Shown here in pieces: positions 33,097-42,029 of a stretch of DNA of 64,000 nucleotides. How positions within the stretch are numbered: the first letter of the stretch is position 1; each line of letters begins with the position of its first letter. Made by a program: the position numbers and the translations under genes. The notes under the pieces were generated by a model. It ran no database searches, was not told the DNA's origin, and saw only the letters and a program-made list of their open reading frames with translations. This stretch comes from Arthrobacter terrae (GTDB lineage Bacteria; Actinomycetota; Actinomycetes; Actinomycetales; Micrococcaceae): assembly GCF_015708085.1 (NCBI RefSeq), contig NZ_JADNYM010000005.1, positions 62,001 to 126,000 of the forward strand. Reading direction: 5' to 3'.

Positions 33097-34152
33097 ATGA
33101 ACACAGTTACTGACACCCGCAGCAAGTGGGTCCTTGTGGACTACCTGGACAAAGACCAGTCCGGGCTCCTTAGCATCGGTGAAGTGAATTTCCATGGCGC
33201 AAGTGTCCGCAAGAACCTGGACGCCCATGGTCGTGAACTTCTCGTTGACCGGATCCGCGCAGTAGAGGACACAGGCATCGGTATTGACGAGGTCGTGGAA
33301 CGCCGCAAAGAGAAATTCCGTGTCCTCGCCGAACCCATCCTCTCCCCCTCATCACGTGGAATTGTCGCCGTCCGGGCAATATACGTCCCCGTCGGTGAGC
33401 CGGTCCCAAGCCGACCTGTTACCGGAGCCCTGGAATGGGTCATCTGGGATGACGGGCGCATCGAAACGGTCTGGGATGACGATATGTTCACCATCTATGA
33501 AATCTCCCGTACAGGATCTGCCAGCCCAACAGGGGATATGAACCAGTGGGTGAACAGCCTCATCGCCCCTGAAGACCGTGCCCGAATGAAGCTCACCATC
33601 GACACCGGGATCAAAGAATCCAACGGCCGCCGGTACTTCGTGCATTACCGGATCGTCACCCGCAAAGGCACCACGGATACTGGAGTCAAAAACCTCGAGG
33701 TCTCCTCAAGCTCCAACCCGGACCCGGTCCTTCCGTTGCGACGCCTGCGTGCCCTGACCCGCGAAGTACCGGAGCTGATCCCAGCGATCAACCCGGAATT
33801 CGGAGACACCGGCAACCTGATGCGCGCTGTGTTTGACCTGTCCACCGATGCCGTACTGCTCGCCGTCGACGTCCGCCGCTGGCAGACGTTCATGACCTCC
33901 AACAGCTGGGCGGCGTTTGGCATCCAAACCCCCCAATACGGGTACCTTCCCCATGTCATCCACCCGGATGATTTCGAGGAGTTCCGGTACGCGGTCACCA
34001 CGGTGACCCAAGAGCCGGTAACCATCAGATTCCTGCATAGTTCCGGAGGCTTCCACCCGTATGAGGTCACGGTAAGCAGTGGTCCTAGTGTGGCGGAGGA
34101 CCCCGAATATGTGATCTGCAGGATGAAACCGGCCGTGGTCGCTGTCCTATAA
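33097..34152 (+). CDS. Probable PAS-domain protein
   Basis: 351 residues. Two regions look like PAS folds: GALEWVIWDDGRIETVWDDDMF with a later RYFVHYRIV, and a C-terminal half ending with IHPDDFEEFRYAVTTV, the HPDD element being usual in PAS/PAC sensors. No output domain (kinase, GGDEF or HTH) is attached. It may be a sensor or partner-binding protein. The start is ATG 33097 with no clear Shine-Dalgarno. The domain call is moderate. Confidence 0.55.
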   Translation: MNTVTDTRSKWVLVDYLDKDQSGLLSIGEVNFHGASVRKNLDAHGRELLVDRIRAVEDTGIGIDEVVERRKEKFRVLAEPILSPSSRGIVAVRAIYVPVGEPVPSRPVTGALEWVIWDDGRIETVWDDDMFTIYEISRTGSASPTGDMNQWVNSLIAPEDRARMKLTIDTGIKESNGRRYFVHYRIVTRKGTTDTGVKNLEVSSSSNPDPVLPLRRLRALTREVPELIPAINPEFGDTGNLMRAVFDLSTDAVLLAVDVRRWQTFMTSNSWAAFGIQTPQYGYLPHVIHPDDFEEFRYAVTTVTQEPVTIRFLHSSGGFHPYEVTVSSGPSVAEDPEYVICRMKPAVVAVL

Positions 34153-34158
34153 AGCAGT

Positions 34159-34188
34159 GGTGAGAGGGAATGGCTTTCCCGCACACAT
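34159..34188 (+). promoter_or_regulatory. Bipartite promoter, leadered: GGTGAG-N14-CCGCACACAT
   Basis: No start codon stands 7 bp downstream (ACT instead, A at 34196). The gene begins at 34242 behind GCAGGAG, so this copy acts as a promoter, not a translation signal. Confidence 0.85.
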
Positions 34189-34241
34189 GAGAGGCACTAG
34201 GACCGGAGCCGCCGGCCGGGAAGACTGCAGGAGCCACCCTC

Positions 34242-34478
34242 ATGAACGTTTACACCCTTTTCCCCGGAGACACTCTCCTGCTGGTCGCAGGTTCCGCATT
34301 CCTGATCGGGGCAACCCTCATCGTTGCATTGGTCCTCGGTGTCGGCGCCAAACGCCGGGACTCTGCCCTCACGTCCATGCTGAAACAGATCTCGGCAACC
34401 CACAACGCACCGCTGCGCAAAACGTACCTCGTCGAAATCGTTGACGAAACCGGAAACGCCCTAGCTTTGTCCAAATAA
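34242..34478 (+). CDS. Small single-pass membrane protein
   Basis: 78 residues; transmembrane helix at about 10-33, then a basic and mixed cytoplasmic tail. ATG preceded by GCAGGAG. Transcribed from the leadered promoter at 34159-34188 and closed by a strong terminator. Function unknown. Confidence 0.65.
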   Translation: MNVYTLFPGDTLLLVAGSAFLIGATLIVALVLGVGAKRRDSALTSMLKQISATHNAPLRKTYLVEIVDETGNALALSK

Positions 34479-34530
34479 CCGGGATGGGCGCGGCACGGCG
34501 TCCTGCCCGCTGCGTGGGGTGGACAAATCA

Positions 34531-34565
34531 AAGAGCCGGTGCAGACCTCCGCACCGGCTCTTTTG
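34531..34565 (+). terminator. Rho-independent terminator between converging genes
   Basis: AAGAGCCGGTGC (34531-34542) pairs with GCACCGGCTCTT (34551-34562), followed by TT. It serves the 78-residue gene and possibly the converging gene ending at 34578. Confidence 0.85.
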
Positions 34566-34577
34566 CTGCACCCAAAG

Positions 34578-34910
34578 TTACTGGATGCTGGAGGCCACCA
34601 GTCCGATCACCATGATCAAGGACAGCAACACACCCAGGGCGCATATAGCGCAGGCGATCCAGCCGAGCACCTTGCCGGCGTTGGAGGGGCACCCCATCCG
34701 TTCTGCTTTCTTCGCGGTGATGATCGCCAGCGGACCGAAAATGAATCCGAAGAAGAACAAGCCCAGAATCCCGAAAAGCAAGGAGTTCTGCTGGGCCTTC
34801 TTACCCTCAGCGTATTCCGGTGAGCAACCCACAGCGCCCACCCCCTGGTAAGTCGGCGGCGCCGTATACGGCTGAGAGGGCTGATTGTTGTCATATCCTG
34901 GCTGGCTCAT
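34578..34910 (-). CDS. DUF4190-like small membrane protein
   Basis: 110 residues from ATG 34910 behind GAAAGG. A Pro/Gln/Tyr-rich N-terminus (about 40 residues) precedes two hydrophobic helices (about 45-65 and 80-105) separated by a basic AKKAERM turn, the layout of DUF4190-type actinobacterial membrane proteins. A class C motif stands upstream on the minus strand. Confidence 0.65.
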   Translation of the reverse strand: MSQPGYDNNQPSQPYTAPPTYQGVGAVGCSPEYAEGKKAQQNSLLFGILGLFFFGFIFGPLAIITAKKAERMGCPSNAGKVLGWIACAICALGVLLSLIMVIGLVASSIQ

Positions 34911-34950
34911 GGCGCCTTTCGGTGGAGTGTGCTGCGGACTCACTGGCAAA

Positions 34951-34960
34951 CATGCGTAGA
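34951..34960 (-). promoter_or_regulatory. TCTACGCATG motif (class C)
   Basis: Class C element on the minus strand about 40 bp upstream of the DUF4190-like start. Confidence 0.5.
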
Positions 34961-34979
34961 CCGAAGTGCCGACCGGAAC

Positions 34980-35009
34980 GGTGAGCTCTTCAGCCTTGTC
35001 CGCACACAT
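34980..35009 (+). promoter_or_regulatory. Bipartite promoter, leadered: GGTGAG-N14-CCGCACACAT
   Basis: Predicted start at A35017, giving a 56-nt leader to the penicillin-binding protein TTG. It overlaps the upstream region of the divergent DUF4190-like gene. Confidence 0.8.
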
Positions 35010-35022
35010 GCCAGACATCGTC

Positions 35023-35076
35023 ATGATCCAACGCGGCCGCCGGCTGCCCATGAGCGTTGCCAGGAGCACATTTTGA
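35023..35076 (+). CDS. Possible 17-residue leader peptide before PBP
   Basis: ATG 35023 opens a 17-codon frame ending in TGA at 35074-35076 that overlaps the TTG start of the PBP gene (TTGA). The arrangement would allow translational coupling. Composition is basic (MIQRGRRLPM); function unproven. Confidence 0.35.
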   Translation: MIQRGRRLPMSVARSTF

Positions 35077-37388
35077 GACGCGCACGCACCGAGATGGGCG
35101 GCATCGAGCAGCTGCTCGAATCGTCCATGCACGAAGATCAGTCCATCGCACGCCCGTTCGCGGTCCGTCTCGCAGGATTCATCGCAACCGTGCTTCTGGT
35201 GTCCCTGACGGGTCTCCTCGCCGCCCCGGTCGGCATGCTCGCAGCCGGTGGCATCGGCACCGCCGTCGACTACTGGGATAAGCTCCCATCCGAAATCCCC
35301 CTCGACGTAGCCTTGCCGCAGCACACCGTCCTGCTGGATAAGAACGGCAAAGAGTTCGCCCGGTTCTTCAGCGAGAACCGTATCGACGTAAAACTTGCCG
35401 ACGTCTCCCCTACCTTCACCGACGCACTATTGGCCACCGAGGACGCCCGTTTTTACACAAACGGACCCATTGACCTTGTCGGCACTGTCCGGGCCACCAT
35501 CAACAATGCGCGCTCGGACCAGGCCCAGGGCGCTTCCGGCATCACCCAGCAGCTGGTCAAAAACCTTCTCGTGGCCCAGTCCGGCGAAACGGCTCTACCC
35601 TCACGGGATCTGGGCACCAAACTTCAGGAACTCAAATACGCCGCCGGGCTGGAGAAAAAGCTCAGCAAAGACCAGATATTGGAGATGTACTCCAACACCG
35701 TCTACTTCGGCAACGGGGCCTACGGCATTCAGGCGGCCGCGAAAGTCTACTTCGACACCACAGCTAAAGACCTGACCCGCACCCAGGGAGCCACCCTGGC
35801 CGGCATCCTCAAAGGCCCATCCCTCTATGAGCCGTTCACGAACCCGGACGGCGCTCTCGCCCGCCGCGACACAGCCTTGTCACGGCTTCGGACGACCGGA
35901 AAGATCACTGAAGCTGAAGCCACTGCGGCTGCAGCCGAACCGCTCGGCATCAAAAAAGGTGTCCTGGTCAACGGCTGCGCCAGCTCCACGTACCCGTACT
36001 ACTGCTCGCTGGTCCGTGACGAAATCCTTTCCGACCCGGCGTTCGGTGCCACCGCCGAAGCCCGCGCCGAAAAGCTCTCCCTCGGCGGCATGACCCTGAC
36101 GACAGCCCTGGACCCGGCGGCTATGAACACGACGCAGAACGCTGTGACGAACGCGCTCGGTAACGACAACCGGGCAGCCCTGGCCACCGCGGTCATCAAA
36201 CCCGGTACTGGCCAGATCGCAGCCATCGCCCAGAACCGCACCTGGGGTGACGGCCCCGGCCAGACCGAAATTGTTTACGCGAAATCCCCCTTCCAGGTCG
36301 GATCCTCCATGAAGCCAATCACCCTCGCAACGGCTTTGGAGCAGGGAATCCCGGCAACCACACGGCTCAACGCCAACAGCCCTTACACGTCCCCGACGCT
36401 GGACTCACCGCCGGGCGGCTTCATCAACTACGGCAACTACAGCTGGGGAACCGTGGATGCCCGCCGCGCCATCCAGCTTTCCCTGAACATCTACTTCATC
36501 AGGCTCATTGAACGTACTGGCGTCCTGCCGGTCGCTGACATGGCGGCCCGACTGGGCATCACCTCCCTCCCCCGGACCGGCCCGAACGCGATCAAGGGAC
36601 AGGAAGCGTCCCTGACCCTGGGAGCGTACGAGATCTCCCCGCTGGAAATGGCGAATGCCTACGCCGTGTTCGCCGGCGACGGCGTCGCCTGCCGCCCTGT
36701 TGCGGTGACCTCCGGCATCCGCGCGGACACCGGCGCCAAGATCACCACCCCGGACCCGGATTGCCACCAGGCGATCGCACCGGCCGTAGCGCACACGGTC
36801 GCTGACATCCTCAAGATGCCTTTCACCGGGCCCGACGGCACCCTGTTCCAGATGGGCGGGCTCCCCGGCCGCGAGGCGGGCGCCAAGACCGGTACGACGA
36901 ACGACTACGCCGCCAACTGGATTGTCGGGCTCGTCCCGCAATACGTCACGGCTGTCTGGCTCGGTGATCCGCGCGGCGGCAGCCAGTACCCGTTGAACAT
37001 GGTGCACGCTTACGGCCGCGACTTCTACAACCTCACCGGAAGCGAAGTTGCCAGCCCGGTCTGGAAAGAAATCATGACACAGCTGACAGCAGGACTGCCC
37101 GTGATTCCTTTGCCGAAAGCCGACGACGTCGCGACCAGCTCCAGTACTGCACGGACGATCCCTGATGTCCGCGGGCTCTCCGTCAGTGAAGCGGAAACCT
37201 TGCTGCTGCAGAACAATCTGACCCCGGACATTGCCGAGAGGACTGCTGACCCTAACCCGCTGTTGGCCAAGGACATTGTCGTCGCCCAAACCCCGGCGGC
37301 GGGCAGCACTTTCTCTTATCGGGAGAAAGTCAGCATCACCCTCAGCCAGGGCAGCGACACCACCATCAAGCTCCCGGAACGGAAGTAG
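35073..37388 (+). CDS. Class A penicillin-binding protein with PASTA domain
   Basis: 771 residues from a TTG at 35073 with CCAGGAG upstream. One transmembrane helix (about 28-55) precedes a GT51 glycosyltransferase domain (TEDARFY, then GASGITQQLVKN and KILEMYSN-like elements), a transpeptidase domain with SSMK (about residue 412), SLN and KTGTT (about 605), and one C-terminal PASTA repeat (IPDVRGLSVSEAETLL). The enzyme would both polymerise and crosslink peptidoglycan outside the membrane. On a conjugative element it may remodel the wall for transfer (inference). It forms an operon with the surface protein 7 bp downstream. Confidence 0.88.
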   Translation: MRRARTEMGGIEQLLESSMHEDQSIARPFAVRLAGFIATVLLVSLTGLLAAPVGMLAAGGIGTAVDYWDKLPSEIPLDVALPQHTVLLDKNGKEFARFFSENRIDVKLADVSPTFTDALLATEDARFYTNGPIDLVGTVRATINNARSDQAQGASGITQQLVKNLLVAQSGETALPSRDLGTKLQELKYAAGLEKKLSKDQILEMYSNTVYFGNGAYGIQAAAKVYFDTTAKDLTRTQGATLAGILKGPSLYEPFTNPDGALARRDTALSRLRTTGKITEAEATAAAAEPLGIKKGVLVNGCASSTYPYYCSLVRDEILSDPAFGATAEARAEKLSLGGMTLTTALDPAAMNTTQNAVTNALGNDNRAALATAVIKPGTGQIAAIAQNRTWGDGPGQTEIVYAKSPFQVGSSMKPITLATALEQGIPATTRLNANSPYTSPTLDSPPGGFINYGNYSWGTVDARRAIQLSLNIYFIRLIERTGVLPVADMAARLGITSLPRTGPNAIKGQEASLTLGAYEISPLEMANAYAVFAGDGVACRPVAVTSGIRADTGAKITTPDPDCHQAIAPAVAHTVADILKMPFTGPDGTLFQMGGLPGREAGAKTGTTNDYAANWIVGLVPQYVTAVWLGDPRGGSQYPLNMVHAYGRDFYNLTGSEVASPVWKEIMTQLTAGLPVIPLPKADDVATSSSTARTIPDVRGLSVSEAETLLLQNNLTPDIAERTADPNPLLAKDIVVAQTPAAGSTFSYREKVSITLSQGSDTTIKLPERK

Positions 37389-37395
37389 GACCACC

Positions 37396-39033
37396 ATGGG
37401 AATTCAGCATTTCACCCGGAAATCGTCAACAGCTGTCCTCACCGGGACCGGCATCATCACCGCCATCGCGGGCTTGACCACCTTGGCGATGGTGATGATC
37501 GGCCTGCCGCCGGCCGCCGCACCGGCTCGCCAGGCACCGGCTGATCCGAAGTTCTCCGTCGCGGATTGGAAGCAGTCCCCGGCAACCATGACCCTTACCG
37601 ACGTGCTGAACAATCCGCCGGCAGGCTGGGCAAAACAGGGCGAGCTGCAGCAGCTGGTGACCGCACCTCTGCCGTACTCATGCCCGCAGCCCGGGCTGGC
37701 CCCGTCCGTGTCGTTAGCCCGGACCTTCACCTCAGGCAGTTCACGCTTGCAGGTGATCACCCTCGCGTACACGGCAGGGATTGGTGCCGAAGCCATGAGC
37801 CGGCAGGCCTCCAACGCCTATGTGTGCGCCGGCTCCGAAACTGGGCTGACCCTGGGCGGTGTGAACGGTCCGGGCACTGACGCAAAACTGGCGACCACAT
37901 CCCGTGGCGGGGTCAGGGCCTCGGTGTTGTCCTTCCGCCGCGGCGACGTCATCACCTACGTCACCGGTTCCCCCGCCGACCCGCTGCAGACCCTGGCTAA
38001 AGCCTTCGATGACGGGTTGACCCGCCGCCTGAGCCCGGTCTGCGTGGACCAGGAATCCACGACCGCTGACGCTACCCGGTCCCCATGGTCCAGTGCCGGT
38101 TACTCGCAGTATTCGCAGGAGGCCACTGTCGCCATCGCTGAGGTCCCTTTGCCGTCCACCGAGCCGACAAACGCACTCTCCACCCCGGCCACGTCCCCTG
38201 CTCCGGATCCCACGCCGTCACCGGCAGCGACGCTTGAGCGCGTCCCACTCCCAGCTCCGGACCTCGTGGACCGCACGGTGACACCGATGAACCGGCCGTC
38301 TTTTCCGGTGGCCCCGGACATGCCGGCACCTGTTGCCGAACCCACACCCCCGACAGCGCCCGCAGCAAAAGCGATCCTCAGCGCGACCGAGCAGGTTCCT
38401 ACCAATGACGCCCAGGGCCCCGGCTGTGGCTGGGCTTTCACCGGAATGAAGCCCCTCGAATTTGATGAAGCCGACGCAACGAAGACCCGTACTGCGTTGT
38501 TGGCCGGGACCAAAGCGAAGCTTGAGGCGGACGCCAAGACCTGGCAGGACAGCGTCCTCACCTACTGGACCGGTTACGCCGCATACAAGAAGCAGGCCGC
38601 TGCCTACAACGCCTACGCGGACCAGGTCGCTCAGGTCAATAAGGCCTGGACTGTCATCGGCAACTCCTGGGCCAGTTACAACGCGGCGGTGCAGGACCGG
38701 GACCGTAAAGCAGCGGTGCGGGCAGATTTCATCACCCGCCAGGACGCTGCCCGGAAGGCTTACGACACGAAGACCGCCCAATGCGCAGTCATTCCCACAC
38801 CATCGCCTTCCCCGTCTCCCAGCCCTGCACCGTCTCCTTCACCGTCTGCGTCGCCGAGCTCTTCCCCGTCCGCTGAACCGTCAGCGACAGCCTCGGCATC
38901 CCCGTCTCCGACACCCACCCCGAGTGCCTCCCCGCAACCGGGATGCCCGGCCGATCGTCCGGCGATCCTGGATCAGTCAGCACCAGAGGTTCCGGCCGAA
39001 CCAGTCAGGCCCGCTGATCCTGCGAAGGGCTAG
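37396..39033 (+). CDS. Secreted or surface-anchored Pro/Ser-rich protein
   Basis: 545 residues from ATG 37396 (AGTAGGA upstream). A signal-anchor helix at about 12-38 leads into an extracytoplasmic domain with paired cysteines, a Pro/Thr linker, a long helical coiled-coil-like stretch (about 340-430, alternating Ala/Lys/Tyr) and a Ser/Pro repeat tail (PSPSPSPAPSPSPSASPSSS) that may span the wall. No sortase motif. With the upstream PBP it makes a wall-directed operon. Confidence 0.7.
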   Translation: MGIQHFTRKSSTAVLTGTGIITAIAGLTTLAMVMIGLPPAAAPARQAPADPKFSVADWKQSPATMTLTDVLNNPPAGWAKQGELQQLVTAPLPYSCPQPGLAPSVSLARTFTSGSSRLQVITLAYTAGIGAEAMSRQASNAYVCAGSETGLTLGGVNGPGTDAKLATTSRGGVRASVLSFRRGDVITYVTGSPADPLQTLAKAFDDGLTRRLSPVCVDQESTTADATRSPWSSAGYSQYSQEATVAIAEVPLPSTEPTNALSTPATSPAPDPTPSPAATLERVPLPAPDLVDRTVTPMNRPSFPVAPDMPAPVAEPTPPTAPAAKAILSATEQVPTNDAQGPGCGWAFTGMKPLEFDEADATKTRTALLAGTKAKLEADAKTWQDSVLTYWTGYAAYKKQAAAYNAYADQVAQVNKAWTVIGNSWASYNAAVQDRDRKAAVRADFITRQDAARKAYDTKTAQCAVIPTPSPSPSPSPAPSPSPSASPSSSPSAEPSATASASPSPTPTPSASPQPGCPADRPAILDQSAPEVPAEPVRPADPAKG

Positions 39034-39055
39034 ATCGGGGACGGAGAACGCAGTC

Positions 39056-39065
39056 TCTACGCATG
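39056..39065 (+). promoter_or_regulatory. TCTACGCATG motif (class C)
   Basis: The only plus-strand class C copy, 34 bp upstream of the 182-residue membrane-protein ATG. Confidence 0.5.
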
Positions 39066-39098
39066 TGTCCGGTTGACACGACTAGGAGAAACCGGACC

Positions 39099-39647
39099 AT
39101 GAGCCTACCCACCGCGCAGGACCCGTTCAAAGCTTTTGACTATGCCAGTCTGACGGAGTTCCACAACACCGCGTACGACAATCTGGGCGGAATTATCATG
39201 TCAGGTGGCTGGTTCCTGGCGCTGGCCGCCGGCATCATGGTGTACGTGGTCCGGCGGGTGGATAAATCCAAACTCCCGGCGGTCTGGGCGAAACGCTCCT
39301 TCTGGGCTGCCGGGCTGCTGCTTGTCGTTCCGATCCTGGGCTCCGGTGTCATGGAATTGACCTCAGGCTCCGGGGACTCGGTGCCGAACTTCGCCGGCCT
39401 GGCCACGGGAGCCACGACCTCGGATAAGAACGGCGAATTCACCACCTGGGCCGAGGGTCGCTACAAAATTGATCTGACCGGGATCCAGGCCTCCGAGCTG
39501 CAGAAGCTCACCAACAAGGGCTTCATGGTCACCTCCAATGAGACCAACCCGGTGATCTTCAACGGCTCCCTCATCCACGGCACCTCGGCGGCAGGCCAGA
39601 TCATCCTGGTCGACAAGGACGCCAAAGAAATGCCGGTTAGAAAGTAG
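39099..39647 (+). CDS. Two-pass membrane protein
   Basis: 182 residues from ATG 39099 behind TAGGAGAA. Hydrophobic segments at about 30-50 and 68-88 are separated by a basic VRRVDKSK turn; the remaining 90 residues are polar and probably outside. Its place after the PBP/surface operon suggests a cell-envelope or transfer-channel role. No motif recognised. Confidence 0.65.
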   Translation: MSLPTAQDPFKAFDYASLTEFHNTAYDNLGGIIMSGGWFLALAAGIMVYVVRRVDKSKLPAVWAKRSFWAAGLLLVVPILGSGVMELTSGSGDSVPNFAGLATGATTSDKNGEFTTWAEGRYKIDLTGIQASELQKLTNKGFMVTSNETNPVIFNGSLIHGTSAAGQIILVDKDAKEMPVRK

Positions 39648-39694
39648 ACCGGTGAACGGGTTCTACGCCGTAACTGGGCAGGATCCGCGGCTGC

Positions 39695-39724
39695 GGGAAG
39701 TGAAAACGGGACCGCCGTACACAT
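39695..39724 (+). promoter_or_regulatory. Bipartite promoter: GGGAAG-N14-CCGTACACAT
   Basis: Seven bases to the ATG at 39732. Confidence 0.85.
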
Positions 39725-39731
39725 GAGATCC

Positions 39732-40571
39732 ATGACCGAAACACCTGAGACCTCTTCTGCTCCGTCCTTTGACCTGGCCGCACTCGAAGCGACGGCCAGC
39801 GCTGCCGCCAAACTGGCACCCGGCAACTGGTTCTGGCGCGGCAACACCGACCACGAAGAGCCATCCCTGAACTGCATCGTCCCTTCCCTGGGAAGGGTCG
39901 AAATCCTCGGACACGTCCCGATCGACCGCGTCGCCGATTCCTTCGAAGCCCGCCAGCACCTTCGCGAGTTCAAAGACACCTTCATGGTGACCGACGATGA
40001 GGCTGAAAGGCATATGGCGGACTGGCTGTGGGCCGATCAGGCCTACGATCTCCCCAACACCGACTCCCGGCTGTCCGTCACCGATGAACGCAACGTCAAA
40101 CAGCCCGTACGCGACCTGGCCGTATACGAGGTGGCACGCCACCGCGGGCTTCCTGATGACACACCGCGAACCCATGAAGGTATTTACCGCGGCAACATTG
40201 TTGACGTCCGTAACCCGATCGCCCAGCATCTGGCAGCCGCCAGCGCCGACACTGTCCTGGCCATGGTTGAGCGGATCCGCGAACTCGAAAAGCAGGTCCA
40301 GCTGGTCAGTGAAGCTGCTGTCTATTTAGACGACCTCATCGGTGAGACCTACGGGGGTGGCCCGACAAATGACGACTACGTCCGCGAAGCGGAGAGGTTA
40401 GCTTCCCTTTCGTTTGCTTCCGGCGCCGTCAAAGCAGCTCTCAACGGCGTCAGACCGTACGACTATGTGGGCAGCGAGCAGGCCGACAAGGATGTTCGCC
40501 AGCCATTCCGCTGCTACGTGCTCAGCAGCACCAGTGCTAACCCCGAGTCCGATTCGGAAGTCAGCCGATGA
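39732..40571 (+). CDS. Hypothetical, Ea22/ead-like phage-type protein
   Basis: 279 residues, leaderless. The segment VRNPIAQHLAAASADTVLAMVERIRELEKQV resembles the N-A-x-F-I-A ... R-D-V-P-x-L-L-x-x-V-E-x-L motif widespread in actinobacteriophage and plasmid early proteins (Ea22/ead-like). The C-terminus is polar. Function unknown. The upstream in-frame ATG lies inside the promoter. Confidence 0.6.
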   Translation: MTETPETSSAPSFDLAALEATASAAAKLAPGNWFWRGNTDHEEPSLNCIVPSLGRVEILGHVPIDRVADSFEARQHLREFKDTFMVTDDEAERHMADWLWADQAYDLPNTDSRLSVTDERNVKQPVRDLAVYEVARHRGLPDDTPRTHEGIYRGNIVDVRNPIAQHLAAASADTVLAMVERIRELEKQVQLVSEAAVYLDDLIGETYGGGPTNDDYVREAERLASLSFASGAVKAALNGVRPYDYVGSEQADKDVRQPFRCYVLSSTSANPESDSEVSR

Positions 40572-40602
40572 CCCTCCCCTCCAAAACTGAAAGAACCACA
40601 CC

Positions 40603-40833
40603 ATGACCACCTTCCTTATCGTCATCTCCGTCCTCATCGCCTGGCTGGTCGGGGCGTTCTTTGTTTGGGCCCTCATCCACGGCGCTCAGATACTGCGCCG
40701 CCAGGAAGTCGCCGCCTTGATTGCCGCAGAGCAGGAACACGCCGGCCGGGACGAGGCGGATTCCGCTGACGCTACTGACGCCACCGTCATCTCCATCATT
40801 CCGGACGATGCACAGCTTCAGTCAGCCGCCTAA
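40603..40833 (+). CDS. Small single-pass membrane protein
   Basis: 76 residues. The N-terminal helix (about 3-27) is followed by a basic ILRRQ and an acidic tail. It lies 31 bp after the preceding gene with GAAAGAA upstream, and is probably in the same transcript. Confidence 0.6.
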   Translation: MTTFLIVISVLIAWLVGAFFVWALIHGAQILRRQEVAALIAAEQEHAGRDEADSADATDATVISIIPDDAQLQSAA

Positions 40834-40890
40834 GAGACCGGACCGTCCGGATCATTGTCAGCAGCCCCACTTATGCCCACGACAGGTCCC

Positions 40891-40920
40891 GCTCAGGGGA
40901 ATTTTCCGATCCGCACACAT
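40891..40920 (+). promoter_or_regulatory. Bipartite promoter: GCTCAG-N14-CCGCACACAT
   Basis: The -35-like hexamer has one departure from GGNVAS; the decamer is perfect and 7 bp from the ATG at 40928. Confidence 0.75.
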
Positions 40921-40927
40921 GATGCCT

Positions 40928-41062
40928 ATGAAAGATCTGCAGACCATTATTGACCGCCGCCAGACCGCCGGCTTCGACGCCTGGCAGCGGCCCGTCTCAT
41001 TCGATGAGCTGGGCACGTTTATCGACACATGTGAAGTCTCAGAACTGATTGGAGCCCGATGA
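40928..41062 (+). CDS. 44-residue leaderless protein
   Basis: MKDLQTIIDRRQTAGF and onward, ending with an ATGA overlap into the next gene. The perfect promoter spacing and the coupling support a real small gene, first in a four-gene cassette. No motif. Confidence 0.65.
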   Translation: MKDLQTIIDRRQTAGFDAWQRPVSFDELGTFIDTCEVSELIGAR

Positions 41063-41556
41063 GCCAACCCCAGACCGAATCGCCTACAGAAACCGCTCTG
41101 CCGTGCGCGGTGTGCCTGATCCCTCAGGAACGCGTGGACGGGGCCCCTGACATCCCGTACGGGGCGAACATCTTCACCACCACCGGCCACTACGGCTCCA
41201 CCGCTTTTGATTCGGTTTTCGGCGGTGAGCACCTCGAACTGCTCATCTGCACGTCCTGCATAGGCATCATGAGGGCTAACTCGGCCATCTACCGCGTCCT
41301 AGAAGCCACCGAGGCGACCCTGGAACAGCGGAACCTGTGGCGCTCCACGGAAGACCCGTGCGGTGACAACCCCTGGAACAAGCAGCGGCTCCGCAATGAA
41401 TTCGCGATGGAAGACTACTTCGAGGCGGTCACTGCCATGACGCAGGAGTGGGCCGAGCTGATCTACGACGCCTGCAACGAAGCCTCCCGGGCCGGGAAAG
41501 CCTTCGACCCTGCCTCGATCCCTGCCCCGCAGACACAGGAGCCGGCCCGTGGCTGA
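41059..41556 (+). CDS. Zinc-finger-like hypothetical protein
   Basis: 165 residues. Cysteines CAVC (about 17-20) and CTSC (about 70-73) form a likely zinc site, as seen in many phage and plasmid small proteins. The C-terminal half is helical. Coupled by ATGA to the 44-residue gene and by GTGA-type overlap to the next. Confidence 0.65.
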   Translation: MSQPQTESPTETALPCAVCLIPQERVDGAPDIPYGANIFTTTGHYGSTAFDSVFGGEHLELLICTSCIGIMRANSAIYRVLEATEATLEQRNLWRSTEDPCGDNPWNKQRLRNEFAMEDYFEAVTAMTQEWAELIYDACNEASRAGKAFDPASIPAPQTQEPARG

Positions 41557-41677
41557 TCTGCTGGGCGCCTACTTCAAAGCAGACCATATCGGCAGCGTCC
41601 TGGTGGTCGCGGCTGTCTTCGCTGTCGTGAAGCACTCCGAACGTCTGCTCCAGGTCCGGAAGGATCCGAATGGGTAG
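41549..41677 (+). CDS. 42-residue membrane peptide
   Basis: GTG 41549 overlaps the preceding stop; the frame ends at TAG 41675. It has one hydrophobic helix (IGSVLVVAAVFAVV) and a basic tail. It fills the space between two coupled genes and overlaps both, the usual sign of a real short gene. Confidence 0.55.
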   Translation: MADLLGAYFKADHIGSVLVVAAVFAVVKHSERLLQVRKDPNG

Positions 41678-42029
41678 CACGATCACACCGGAACGCCGCC
41701 GCGGGTACCACCGCACCCGCCCCGTCCCTGTCGAGCCCTTCACCTTCGCCCTTGACGGACACGCCTTCGAAACCGACGGCAAGCACCTATGGGTCACTAC
41801 GCCGGGTACGGAACGGATCGACCGGACCAAGGTCAGCCGGTACCTCGGCGACCAGTCCATCCGGAAAGGCTACCCGCGCGAGCTCATCCGTCCTGAGCCG
41901 ATAACCGAAGGCTGGGCCCGCATGGCTGCCGTTTTCTGGCTGGGCTGGTCGGCCACGACCGATGCCGCGGCGTTTCCGCCGGTGTTTCTGGACCATTACG
42001 TTCGACAGCTGGAGTCGGGAAGAGCCTGA
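41670..42029 (+). CDS. Hypothetical 119-residue protein
   Basis: ATG 41670 lies 8 bp inside the preceding gene. Begins MGSTITPERRRGYH and contains FTFALDGHAFETDGKHLWVT, likely beta strands, then a helical C-terminus. It is the fourth gene of the cassette that starts at 40928. No recognised domain. Confidence 0.6.
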   Translation: MGSTITPERRRGYHRTRPVPVEPFTFALDGHAFETDGKHLWVTTPGTERIDRTKVSRYLGDQSIRKGYPRELIRPEPITEGWARMAAVFWLGWSATTDAAAFPPVFLDHYVRQLESGRA

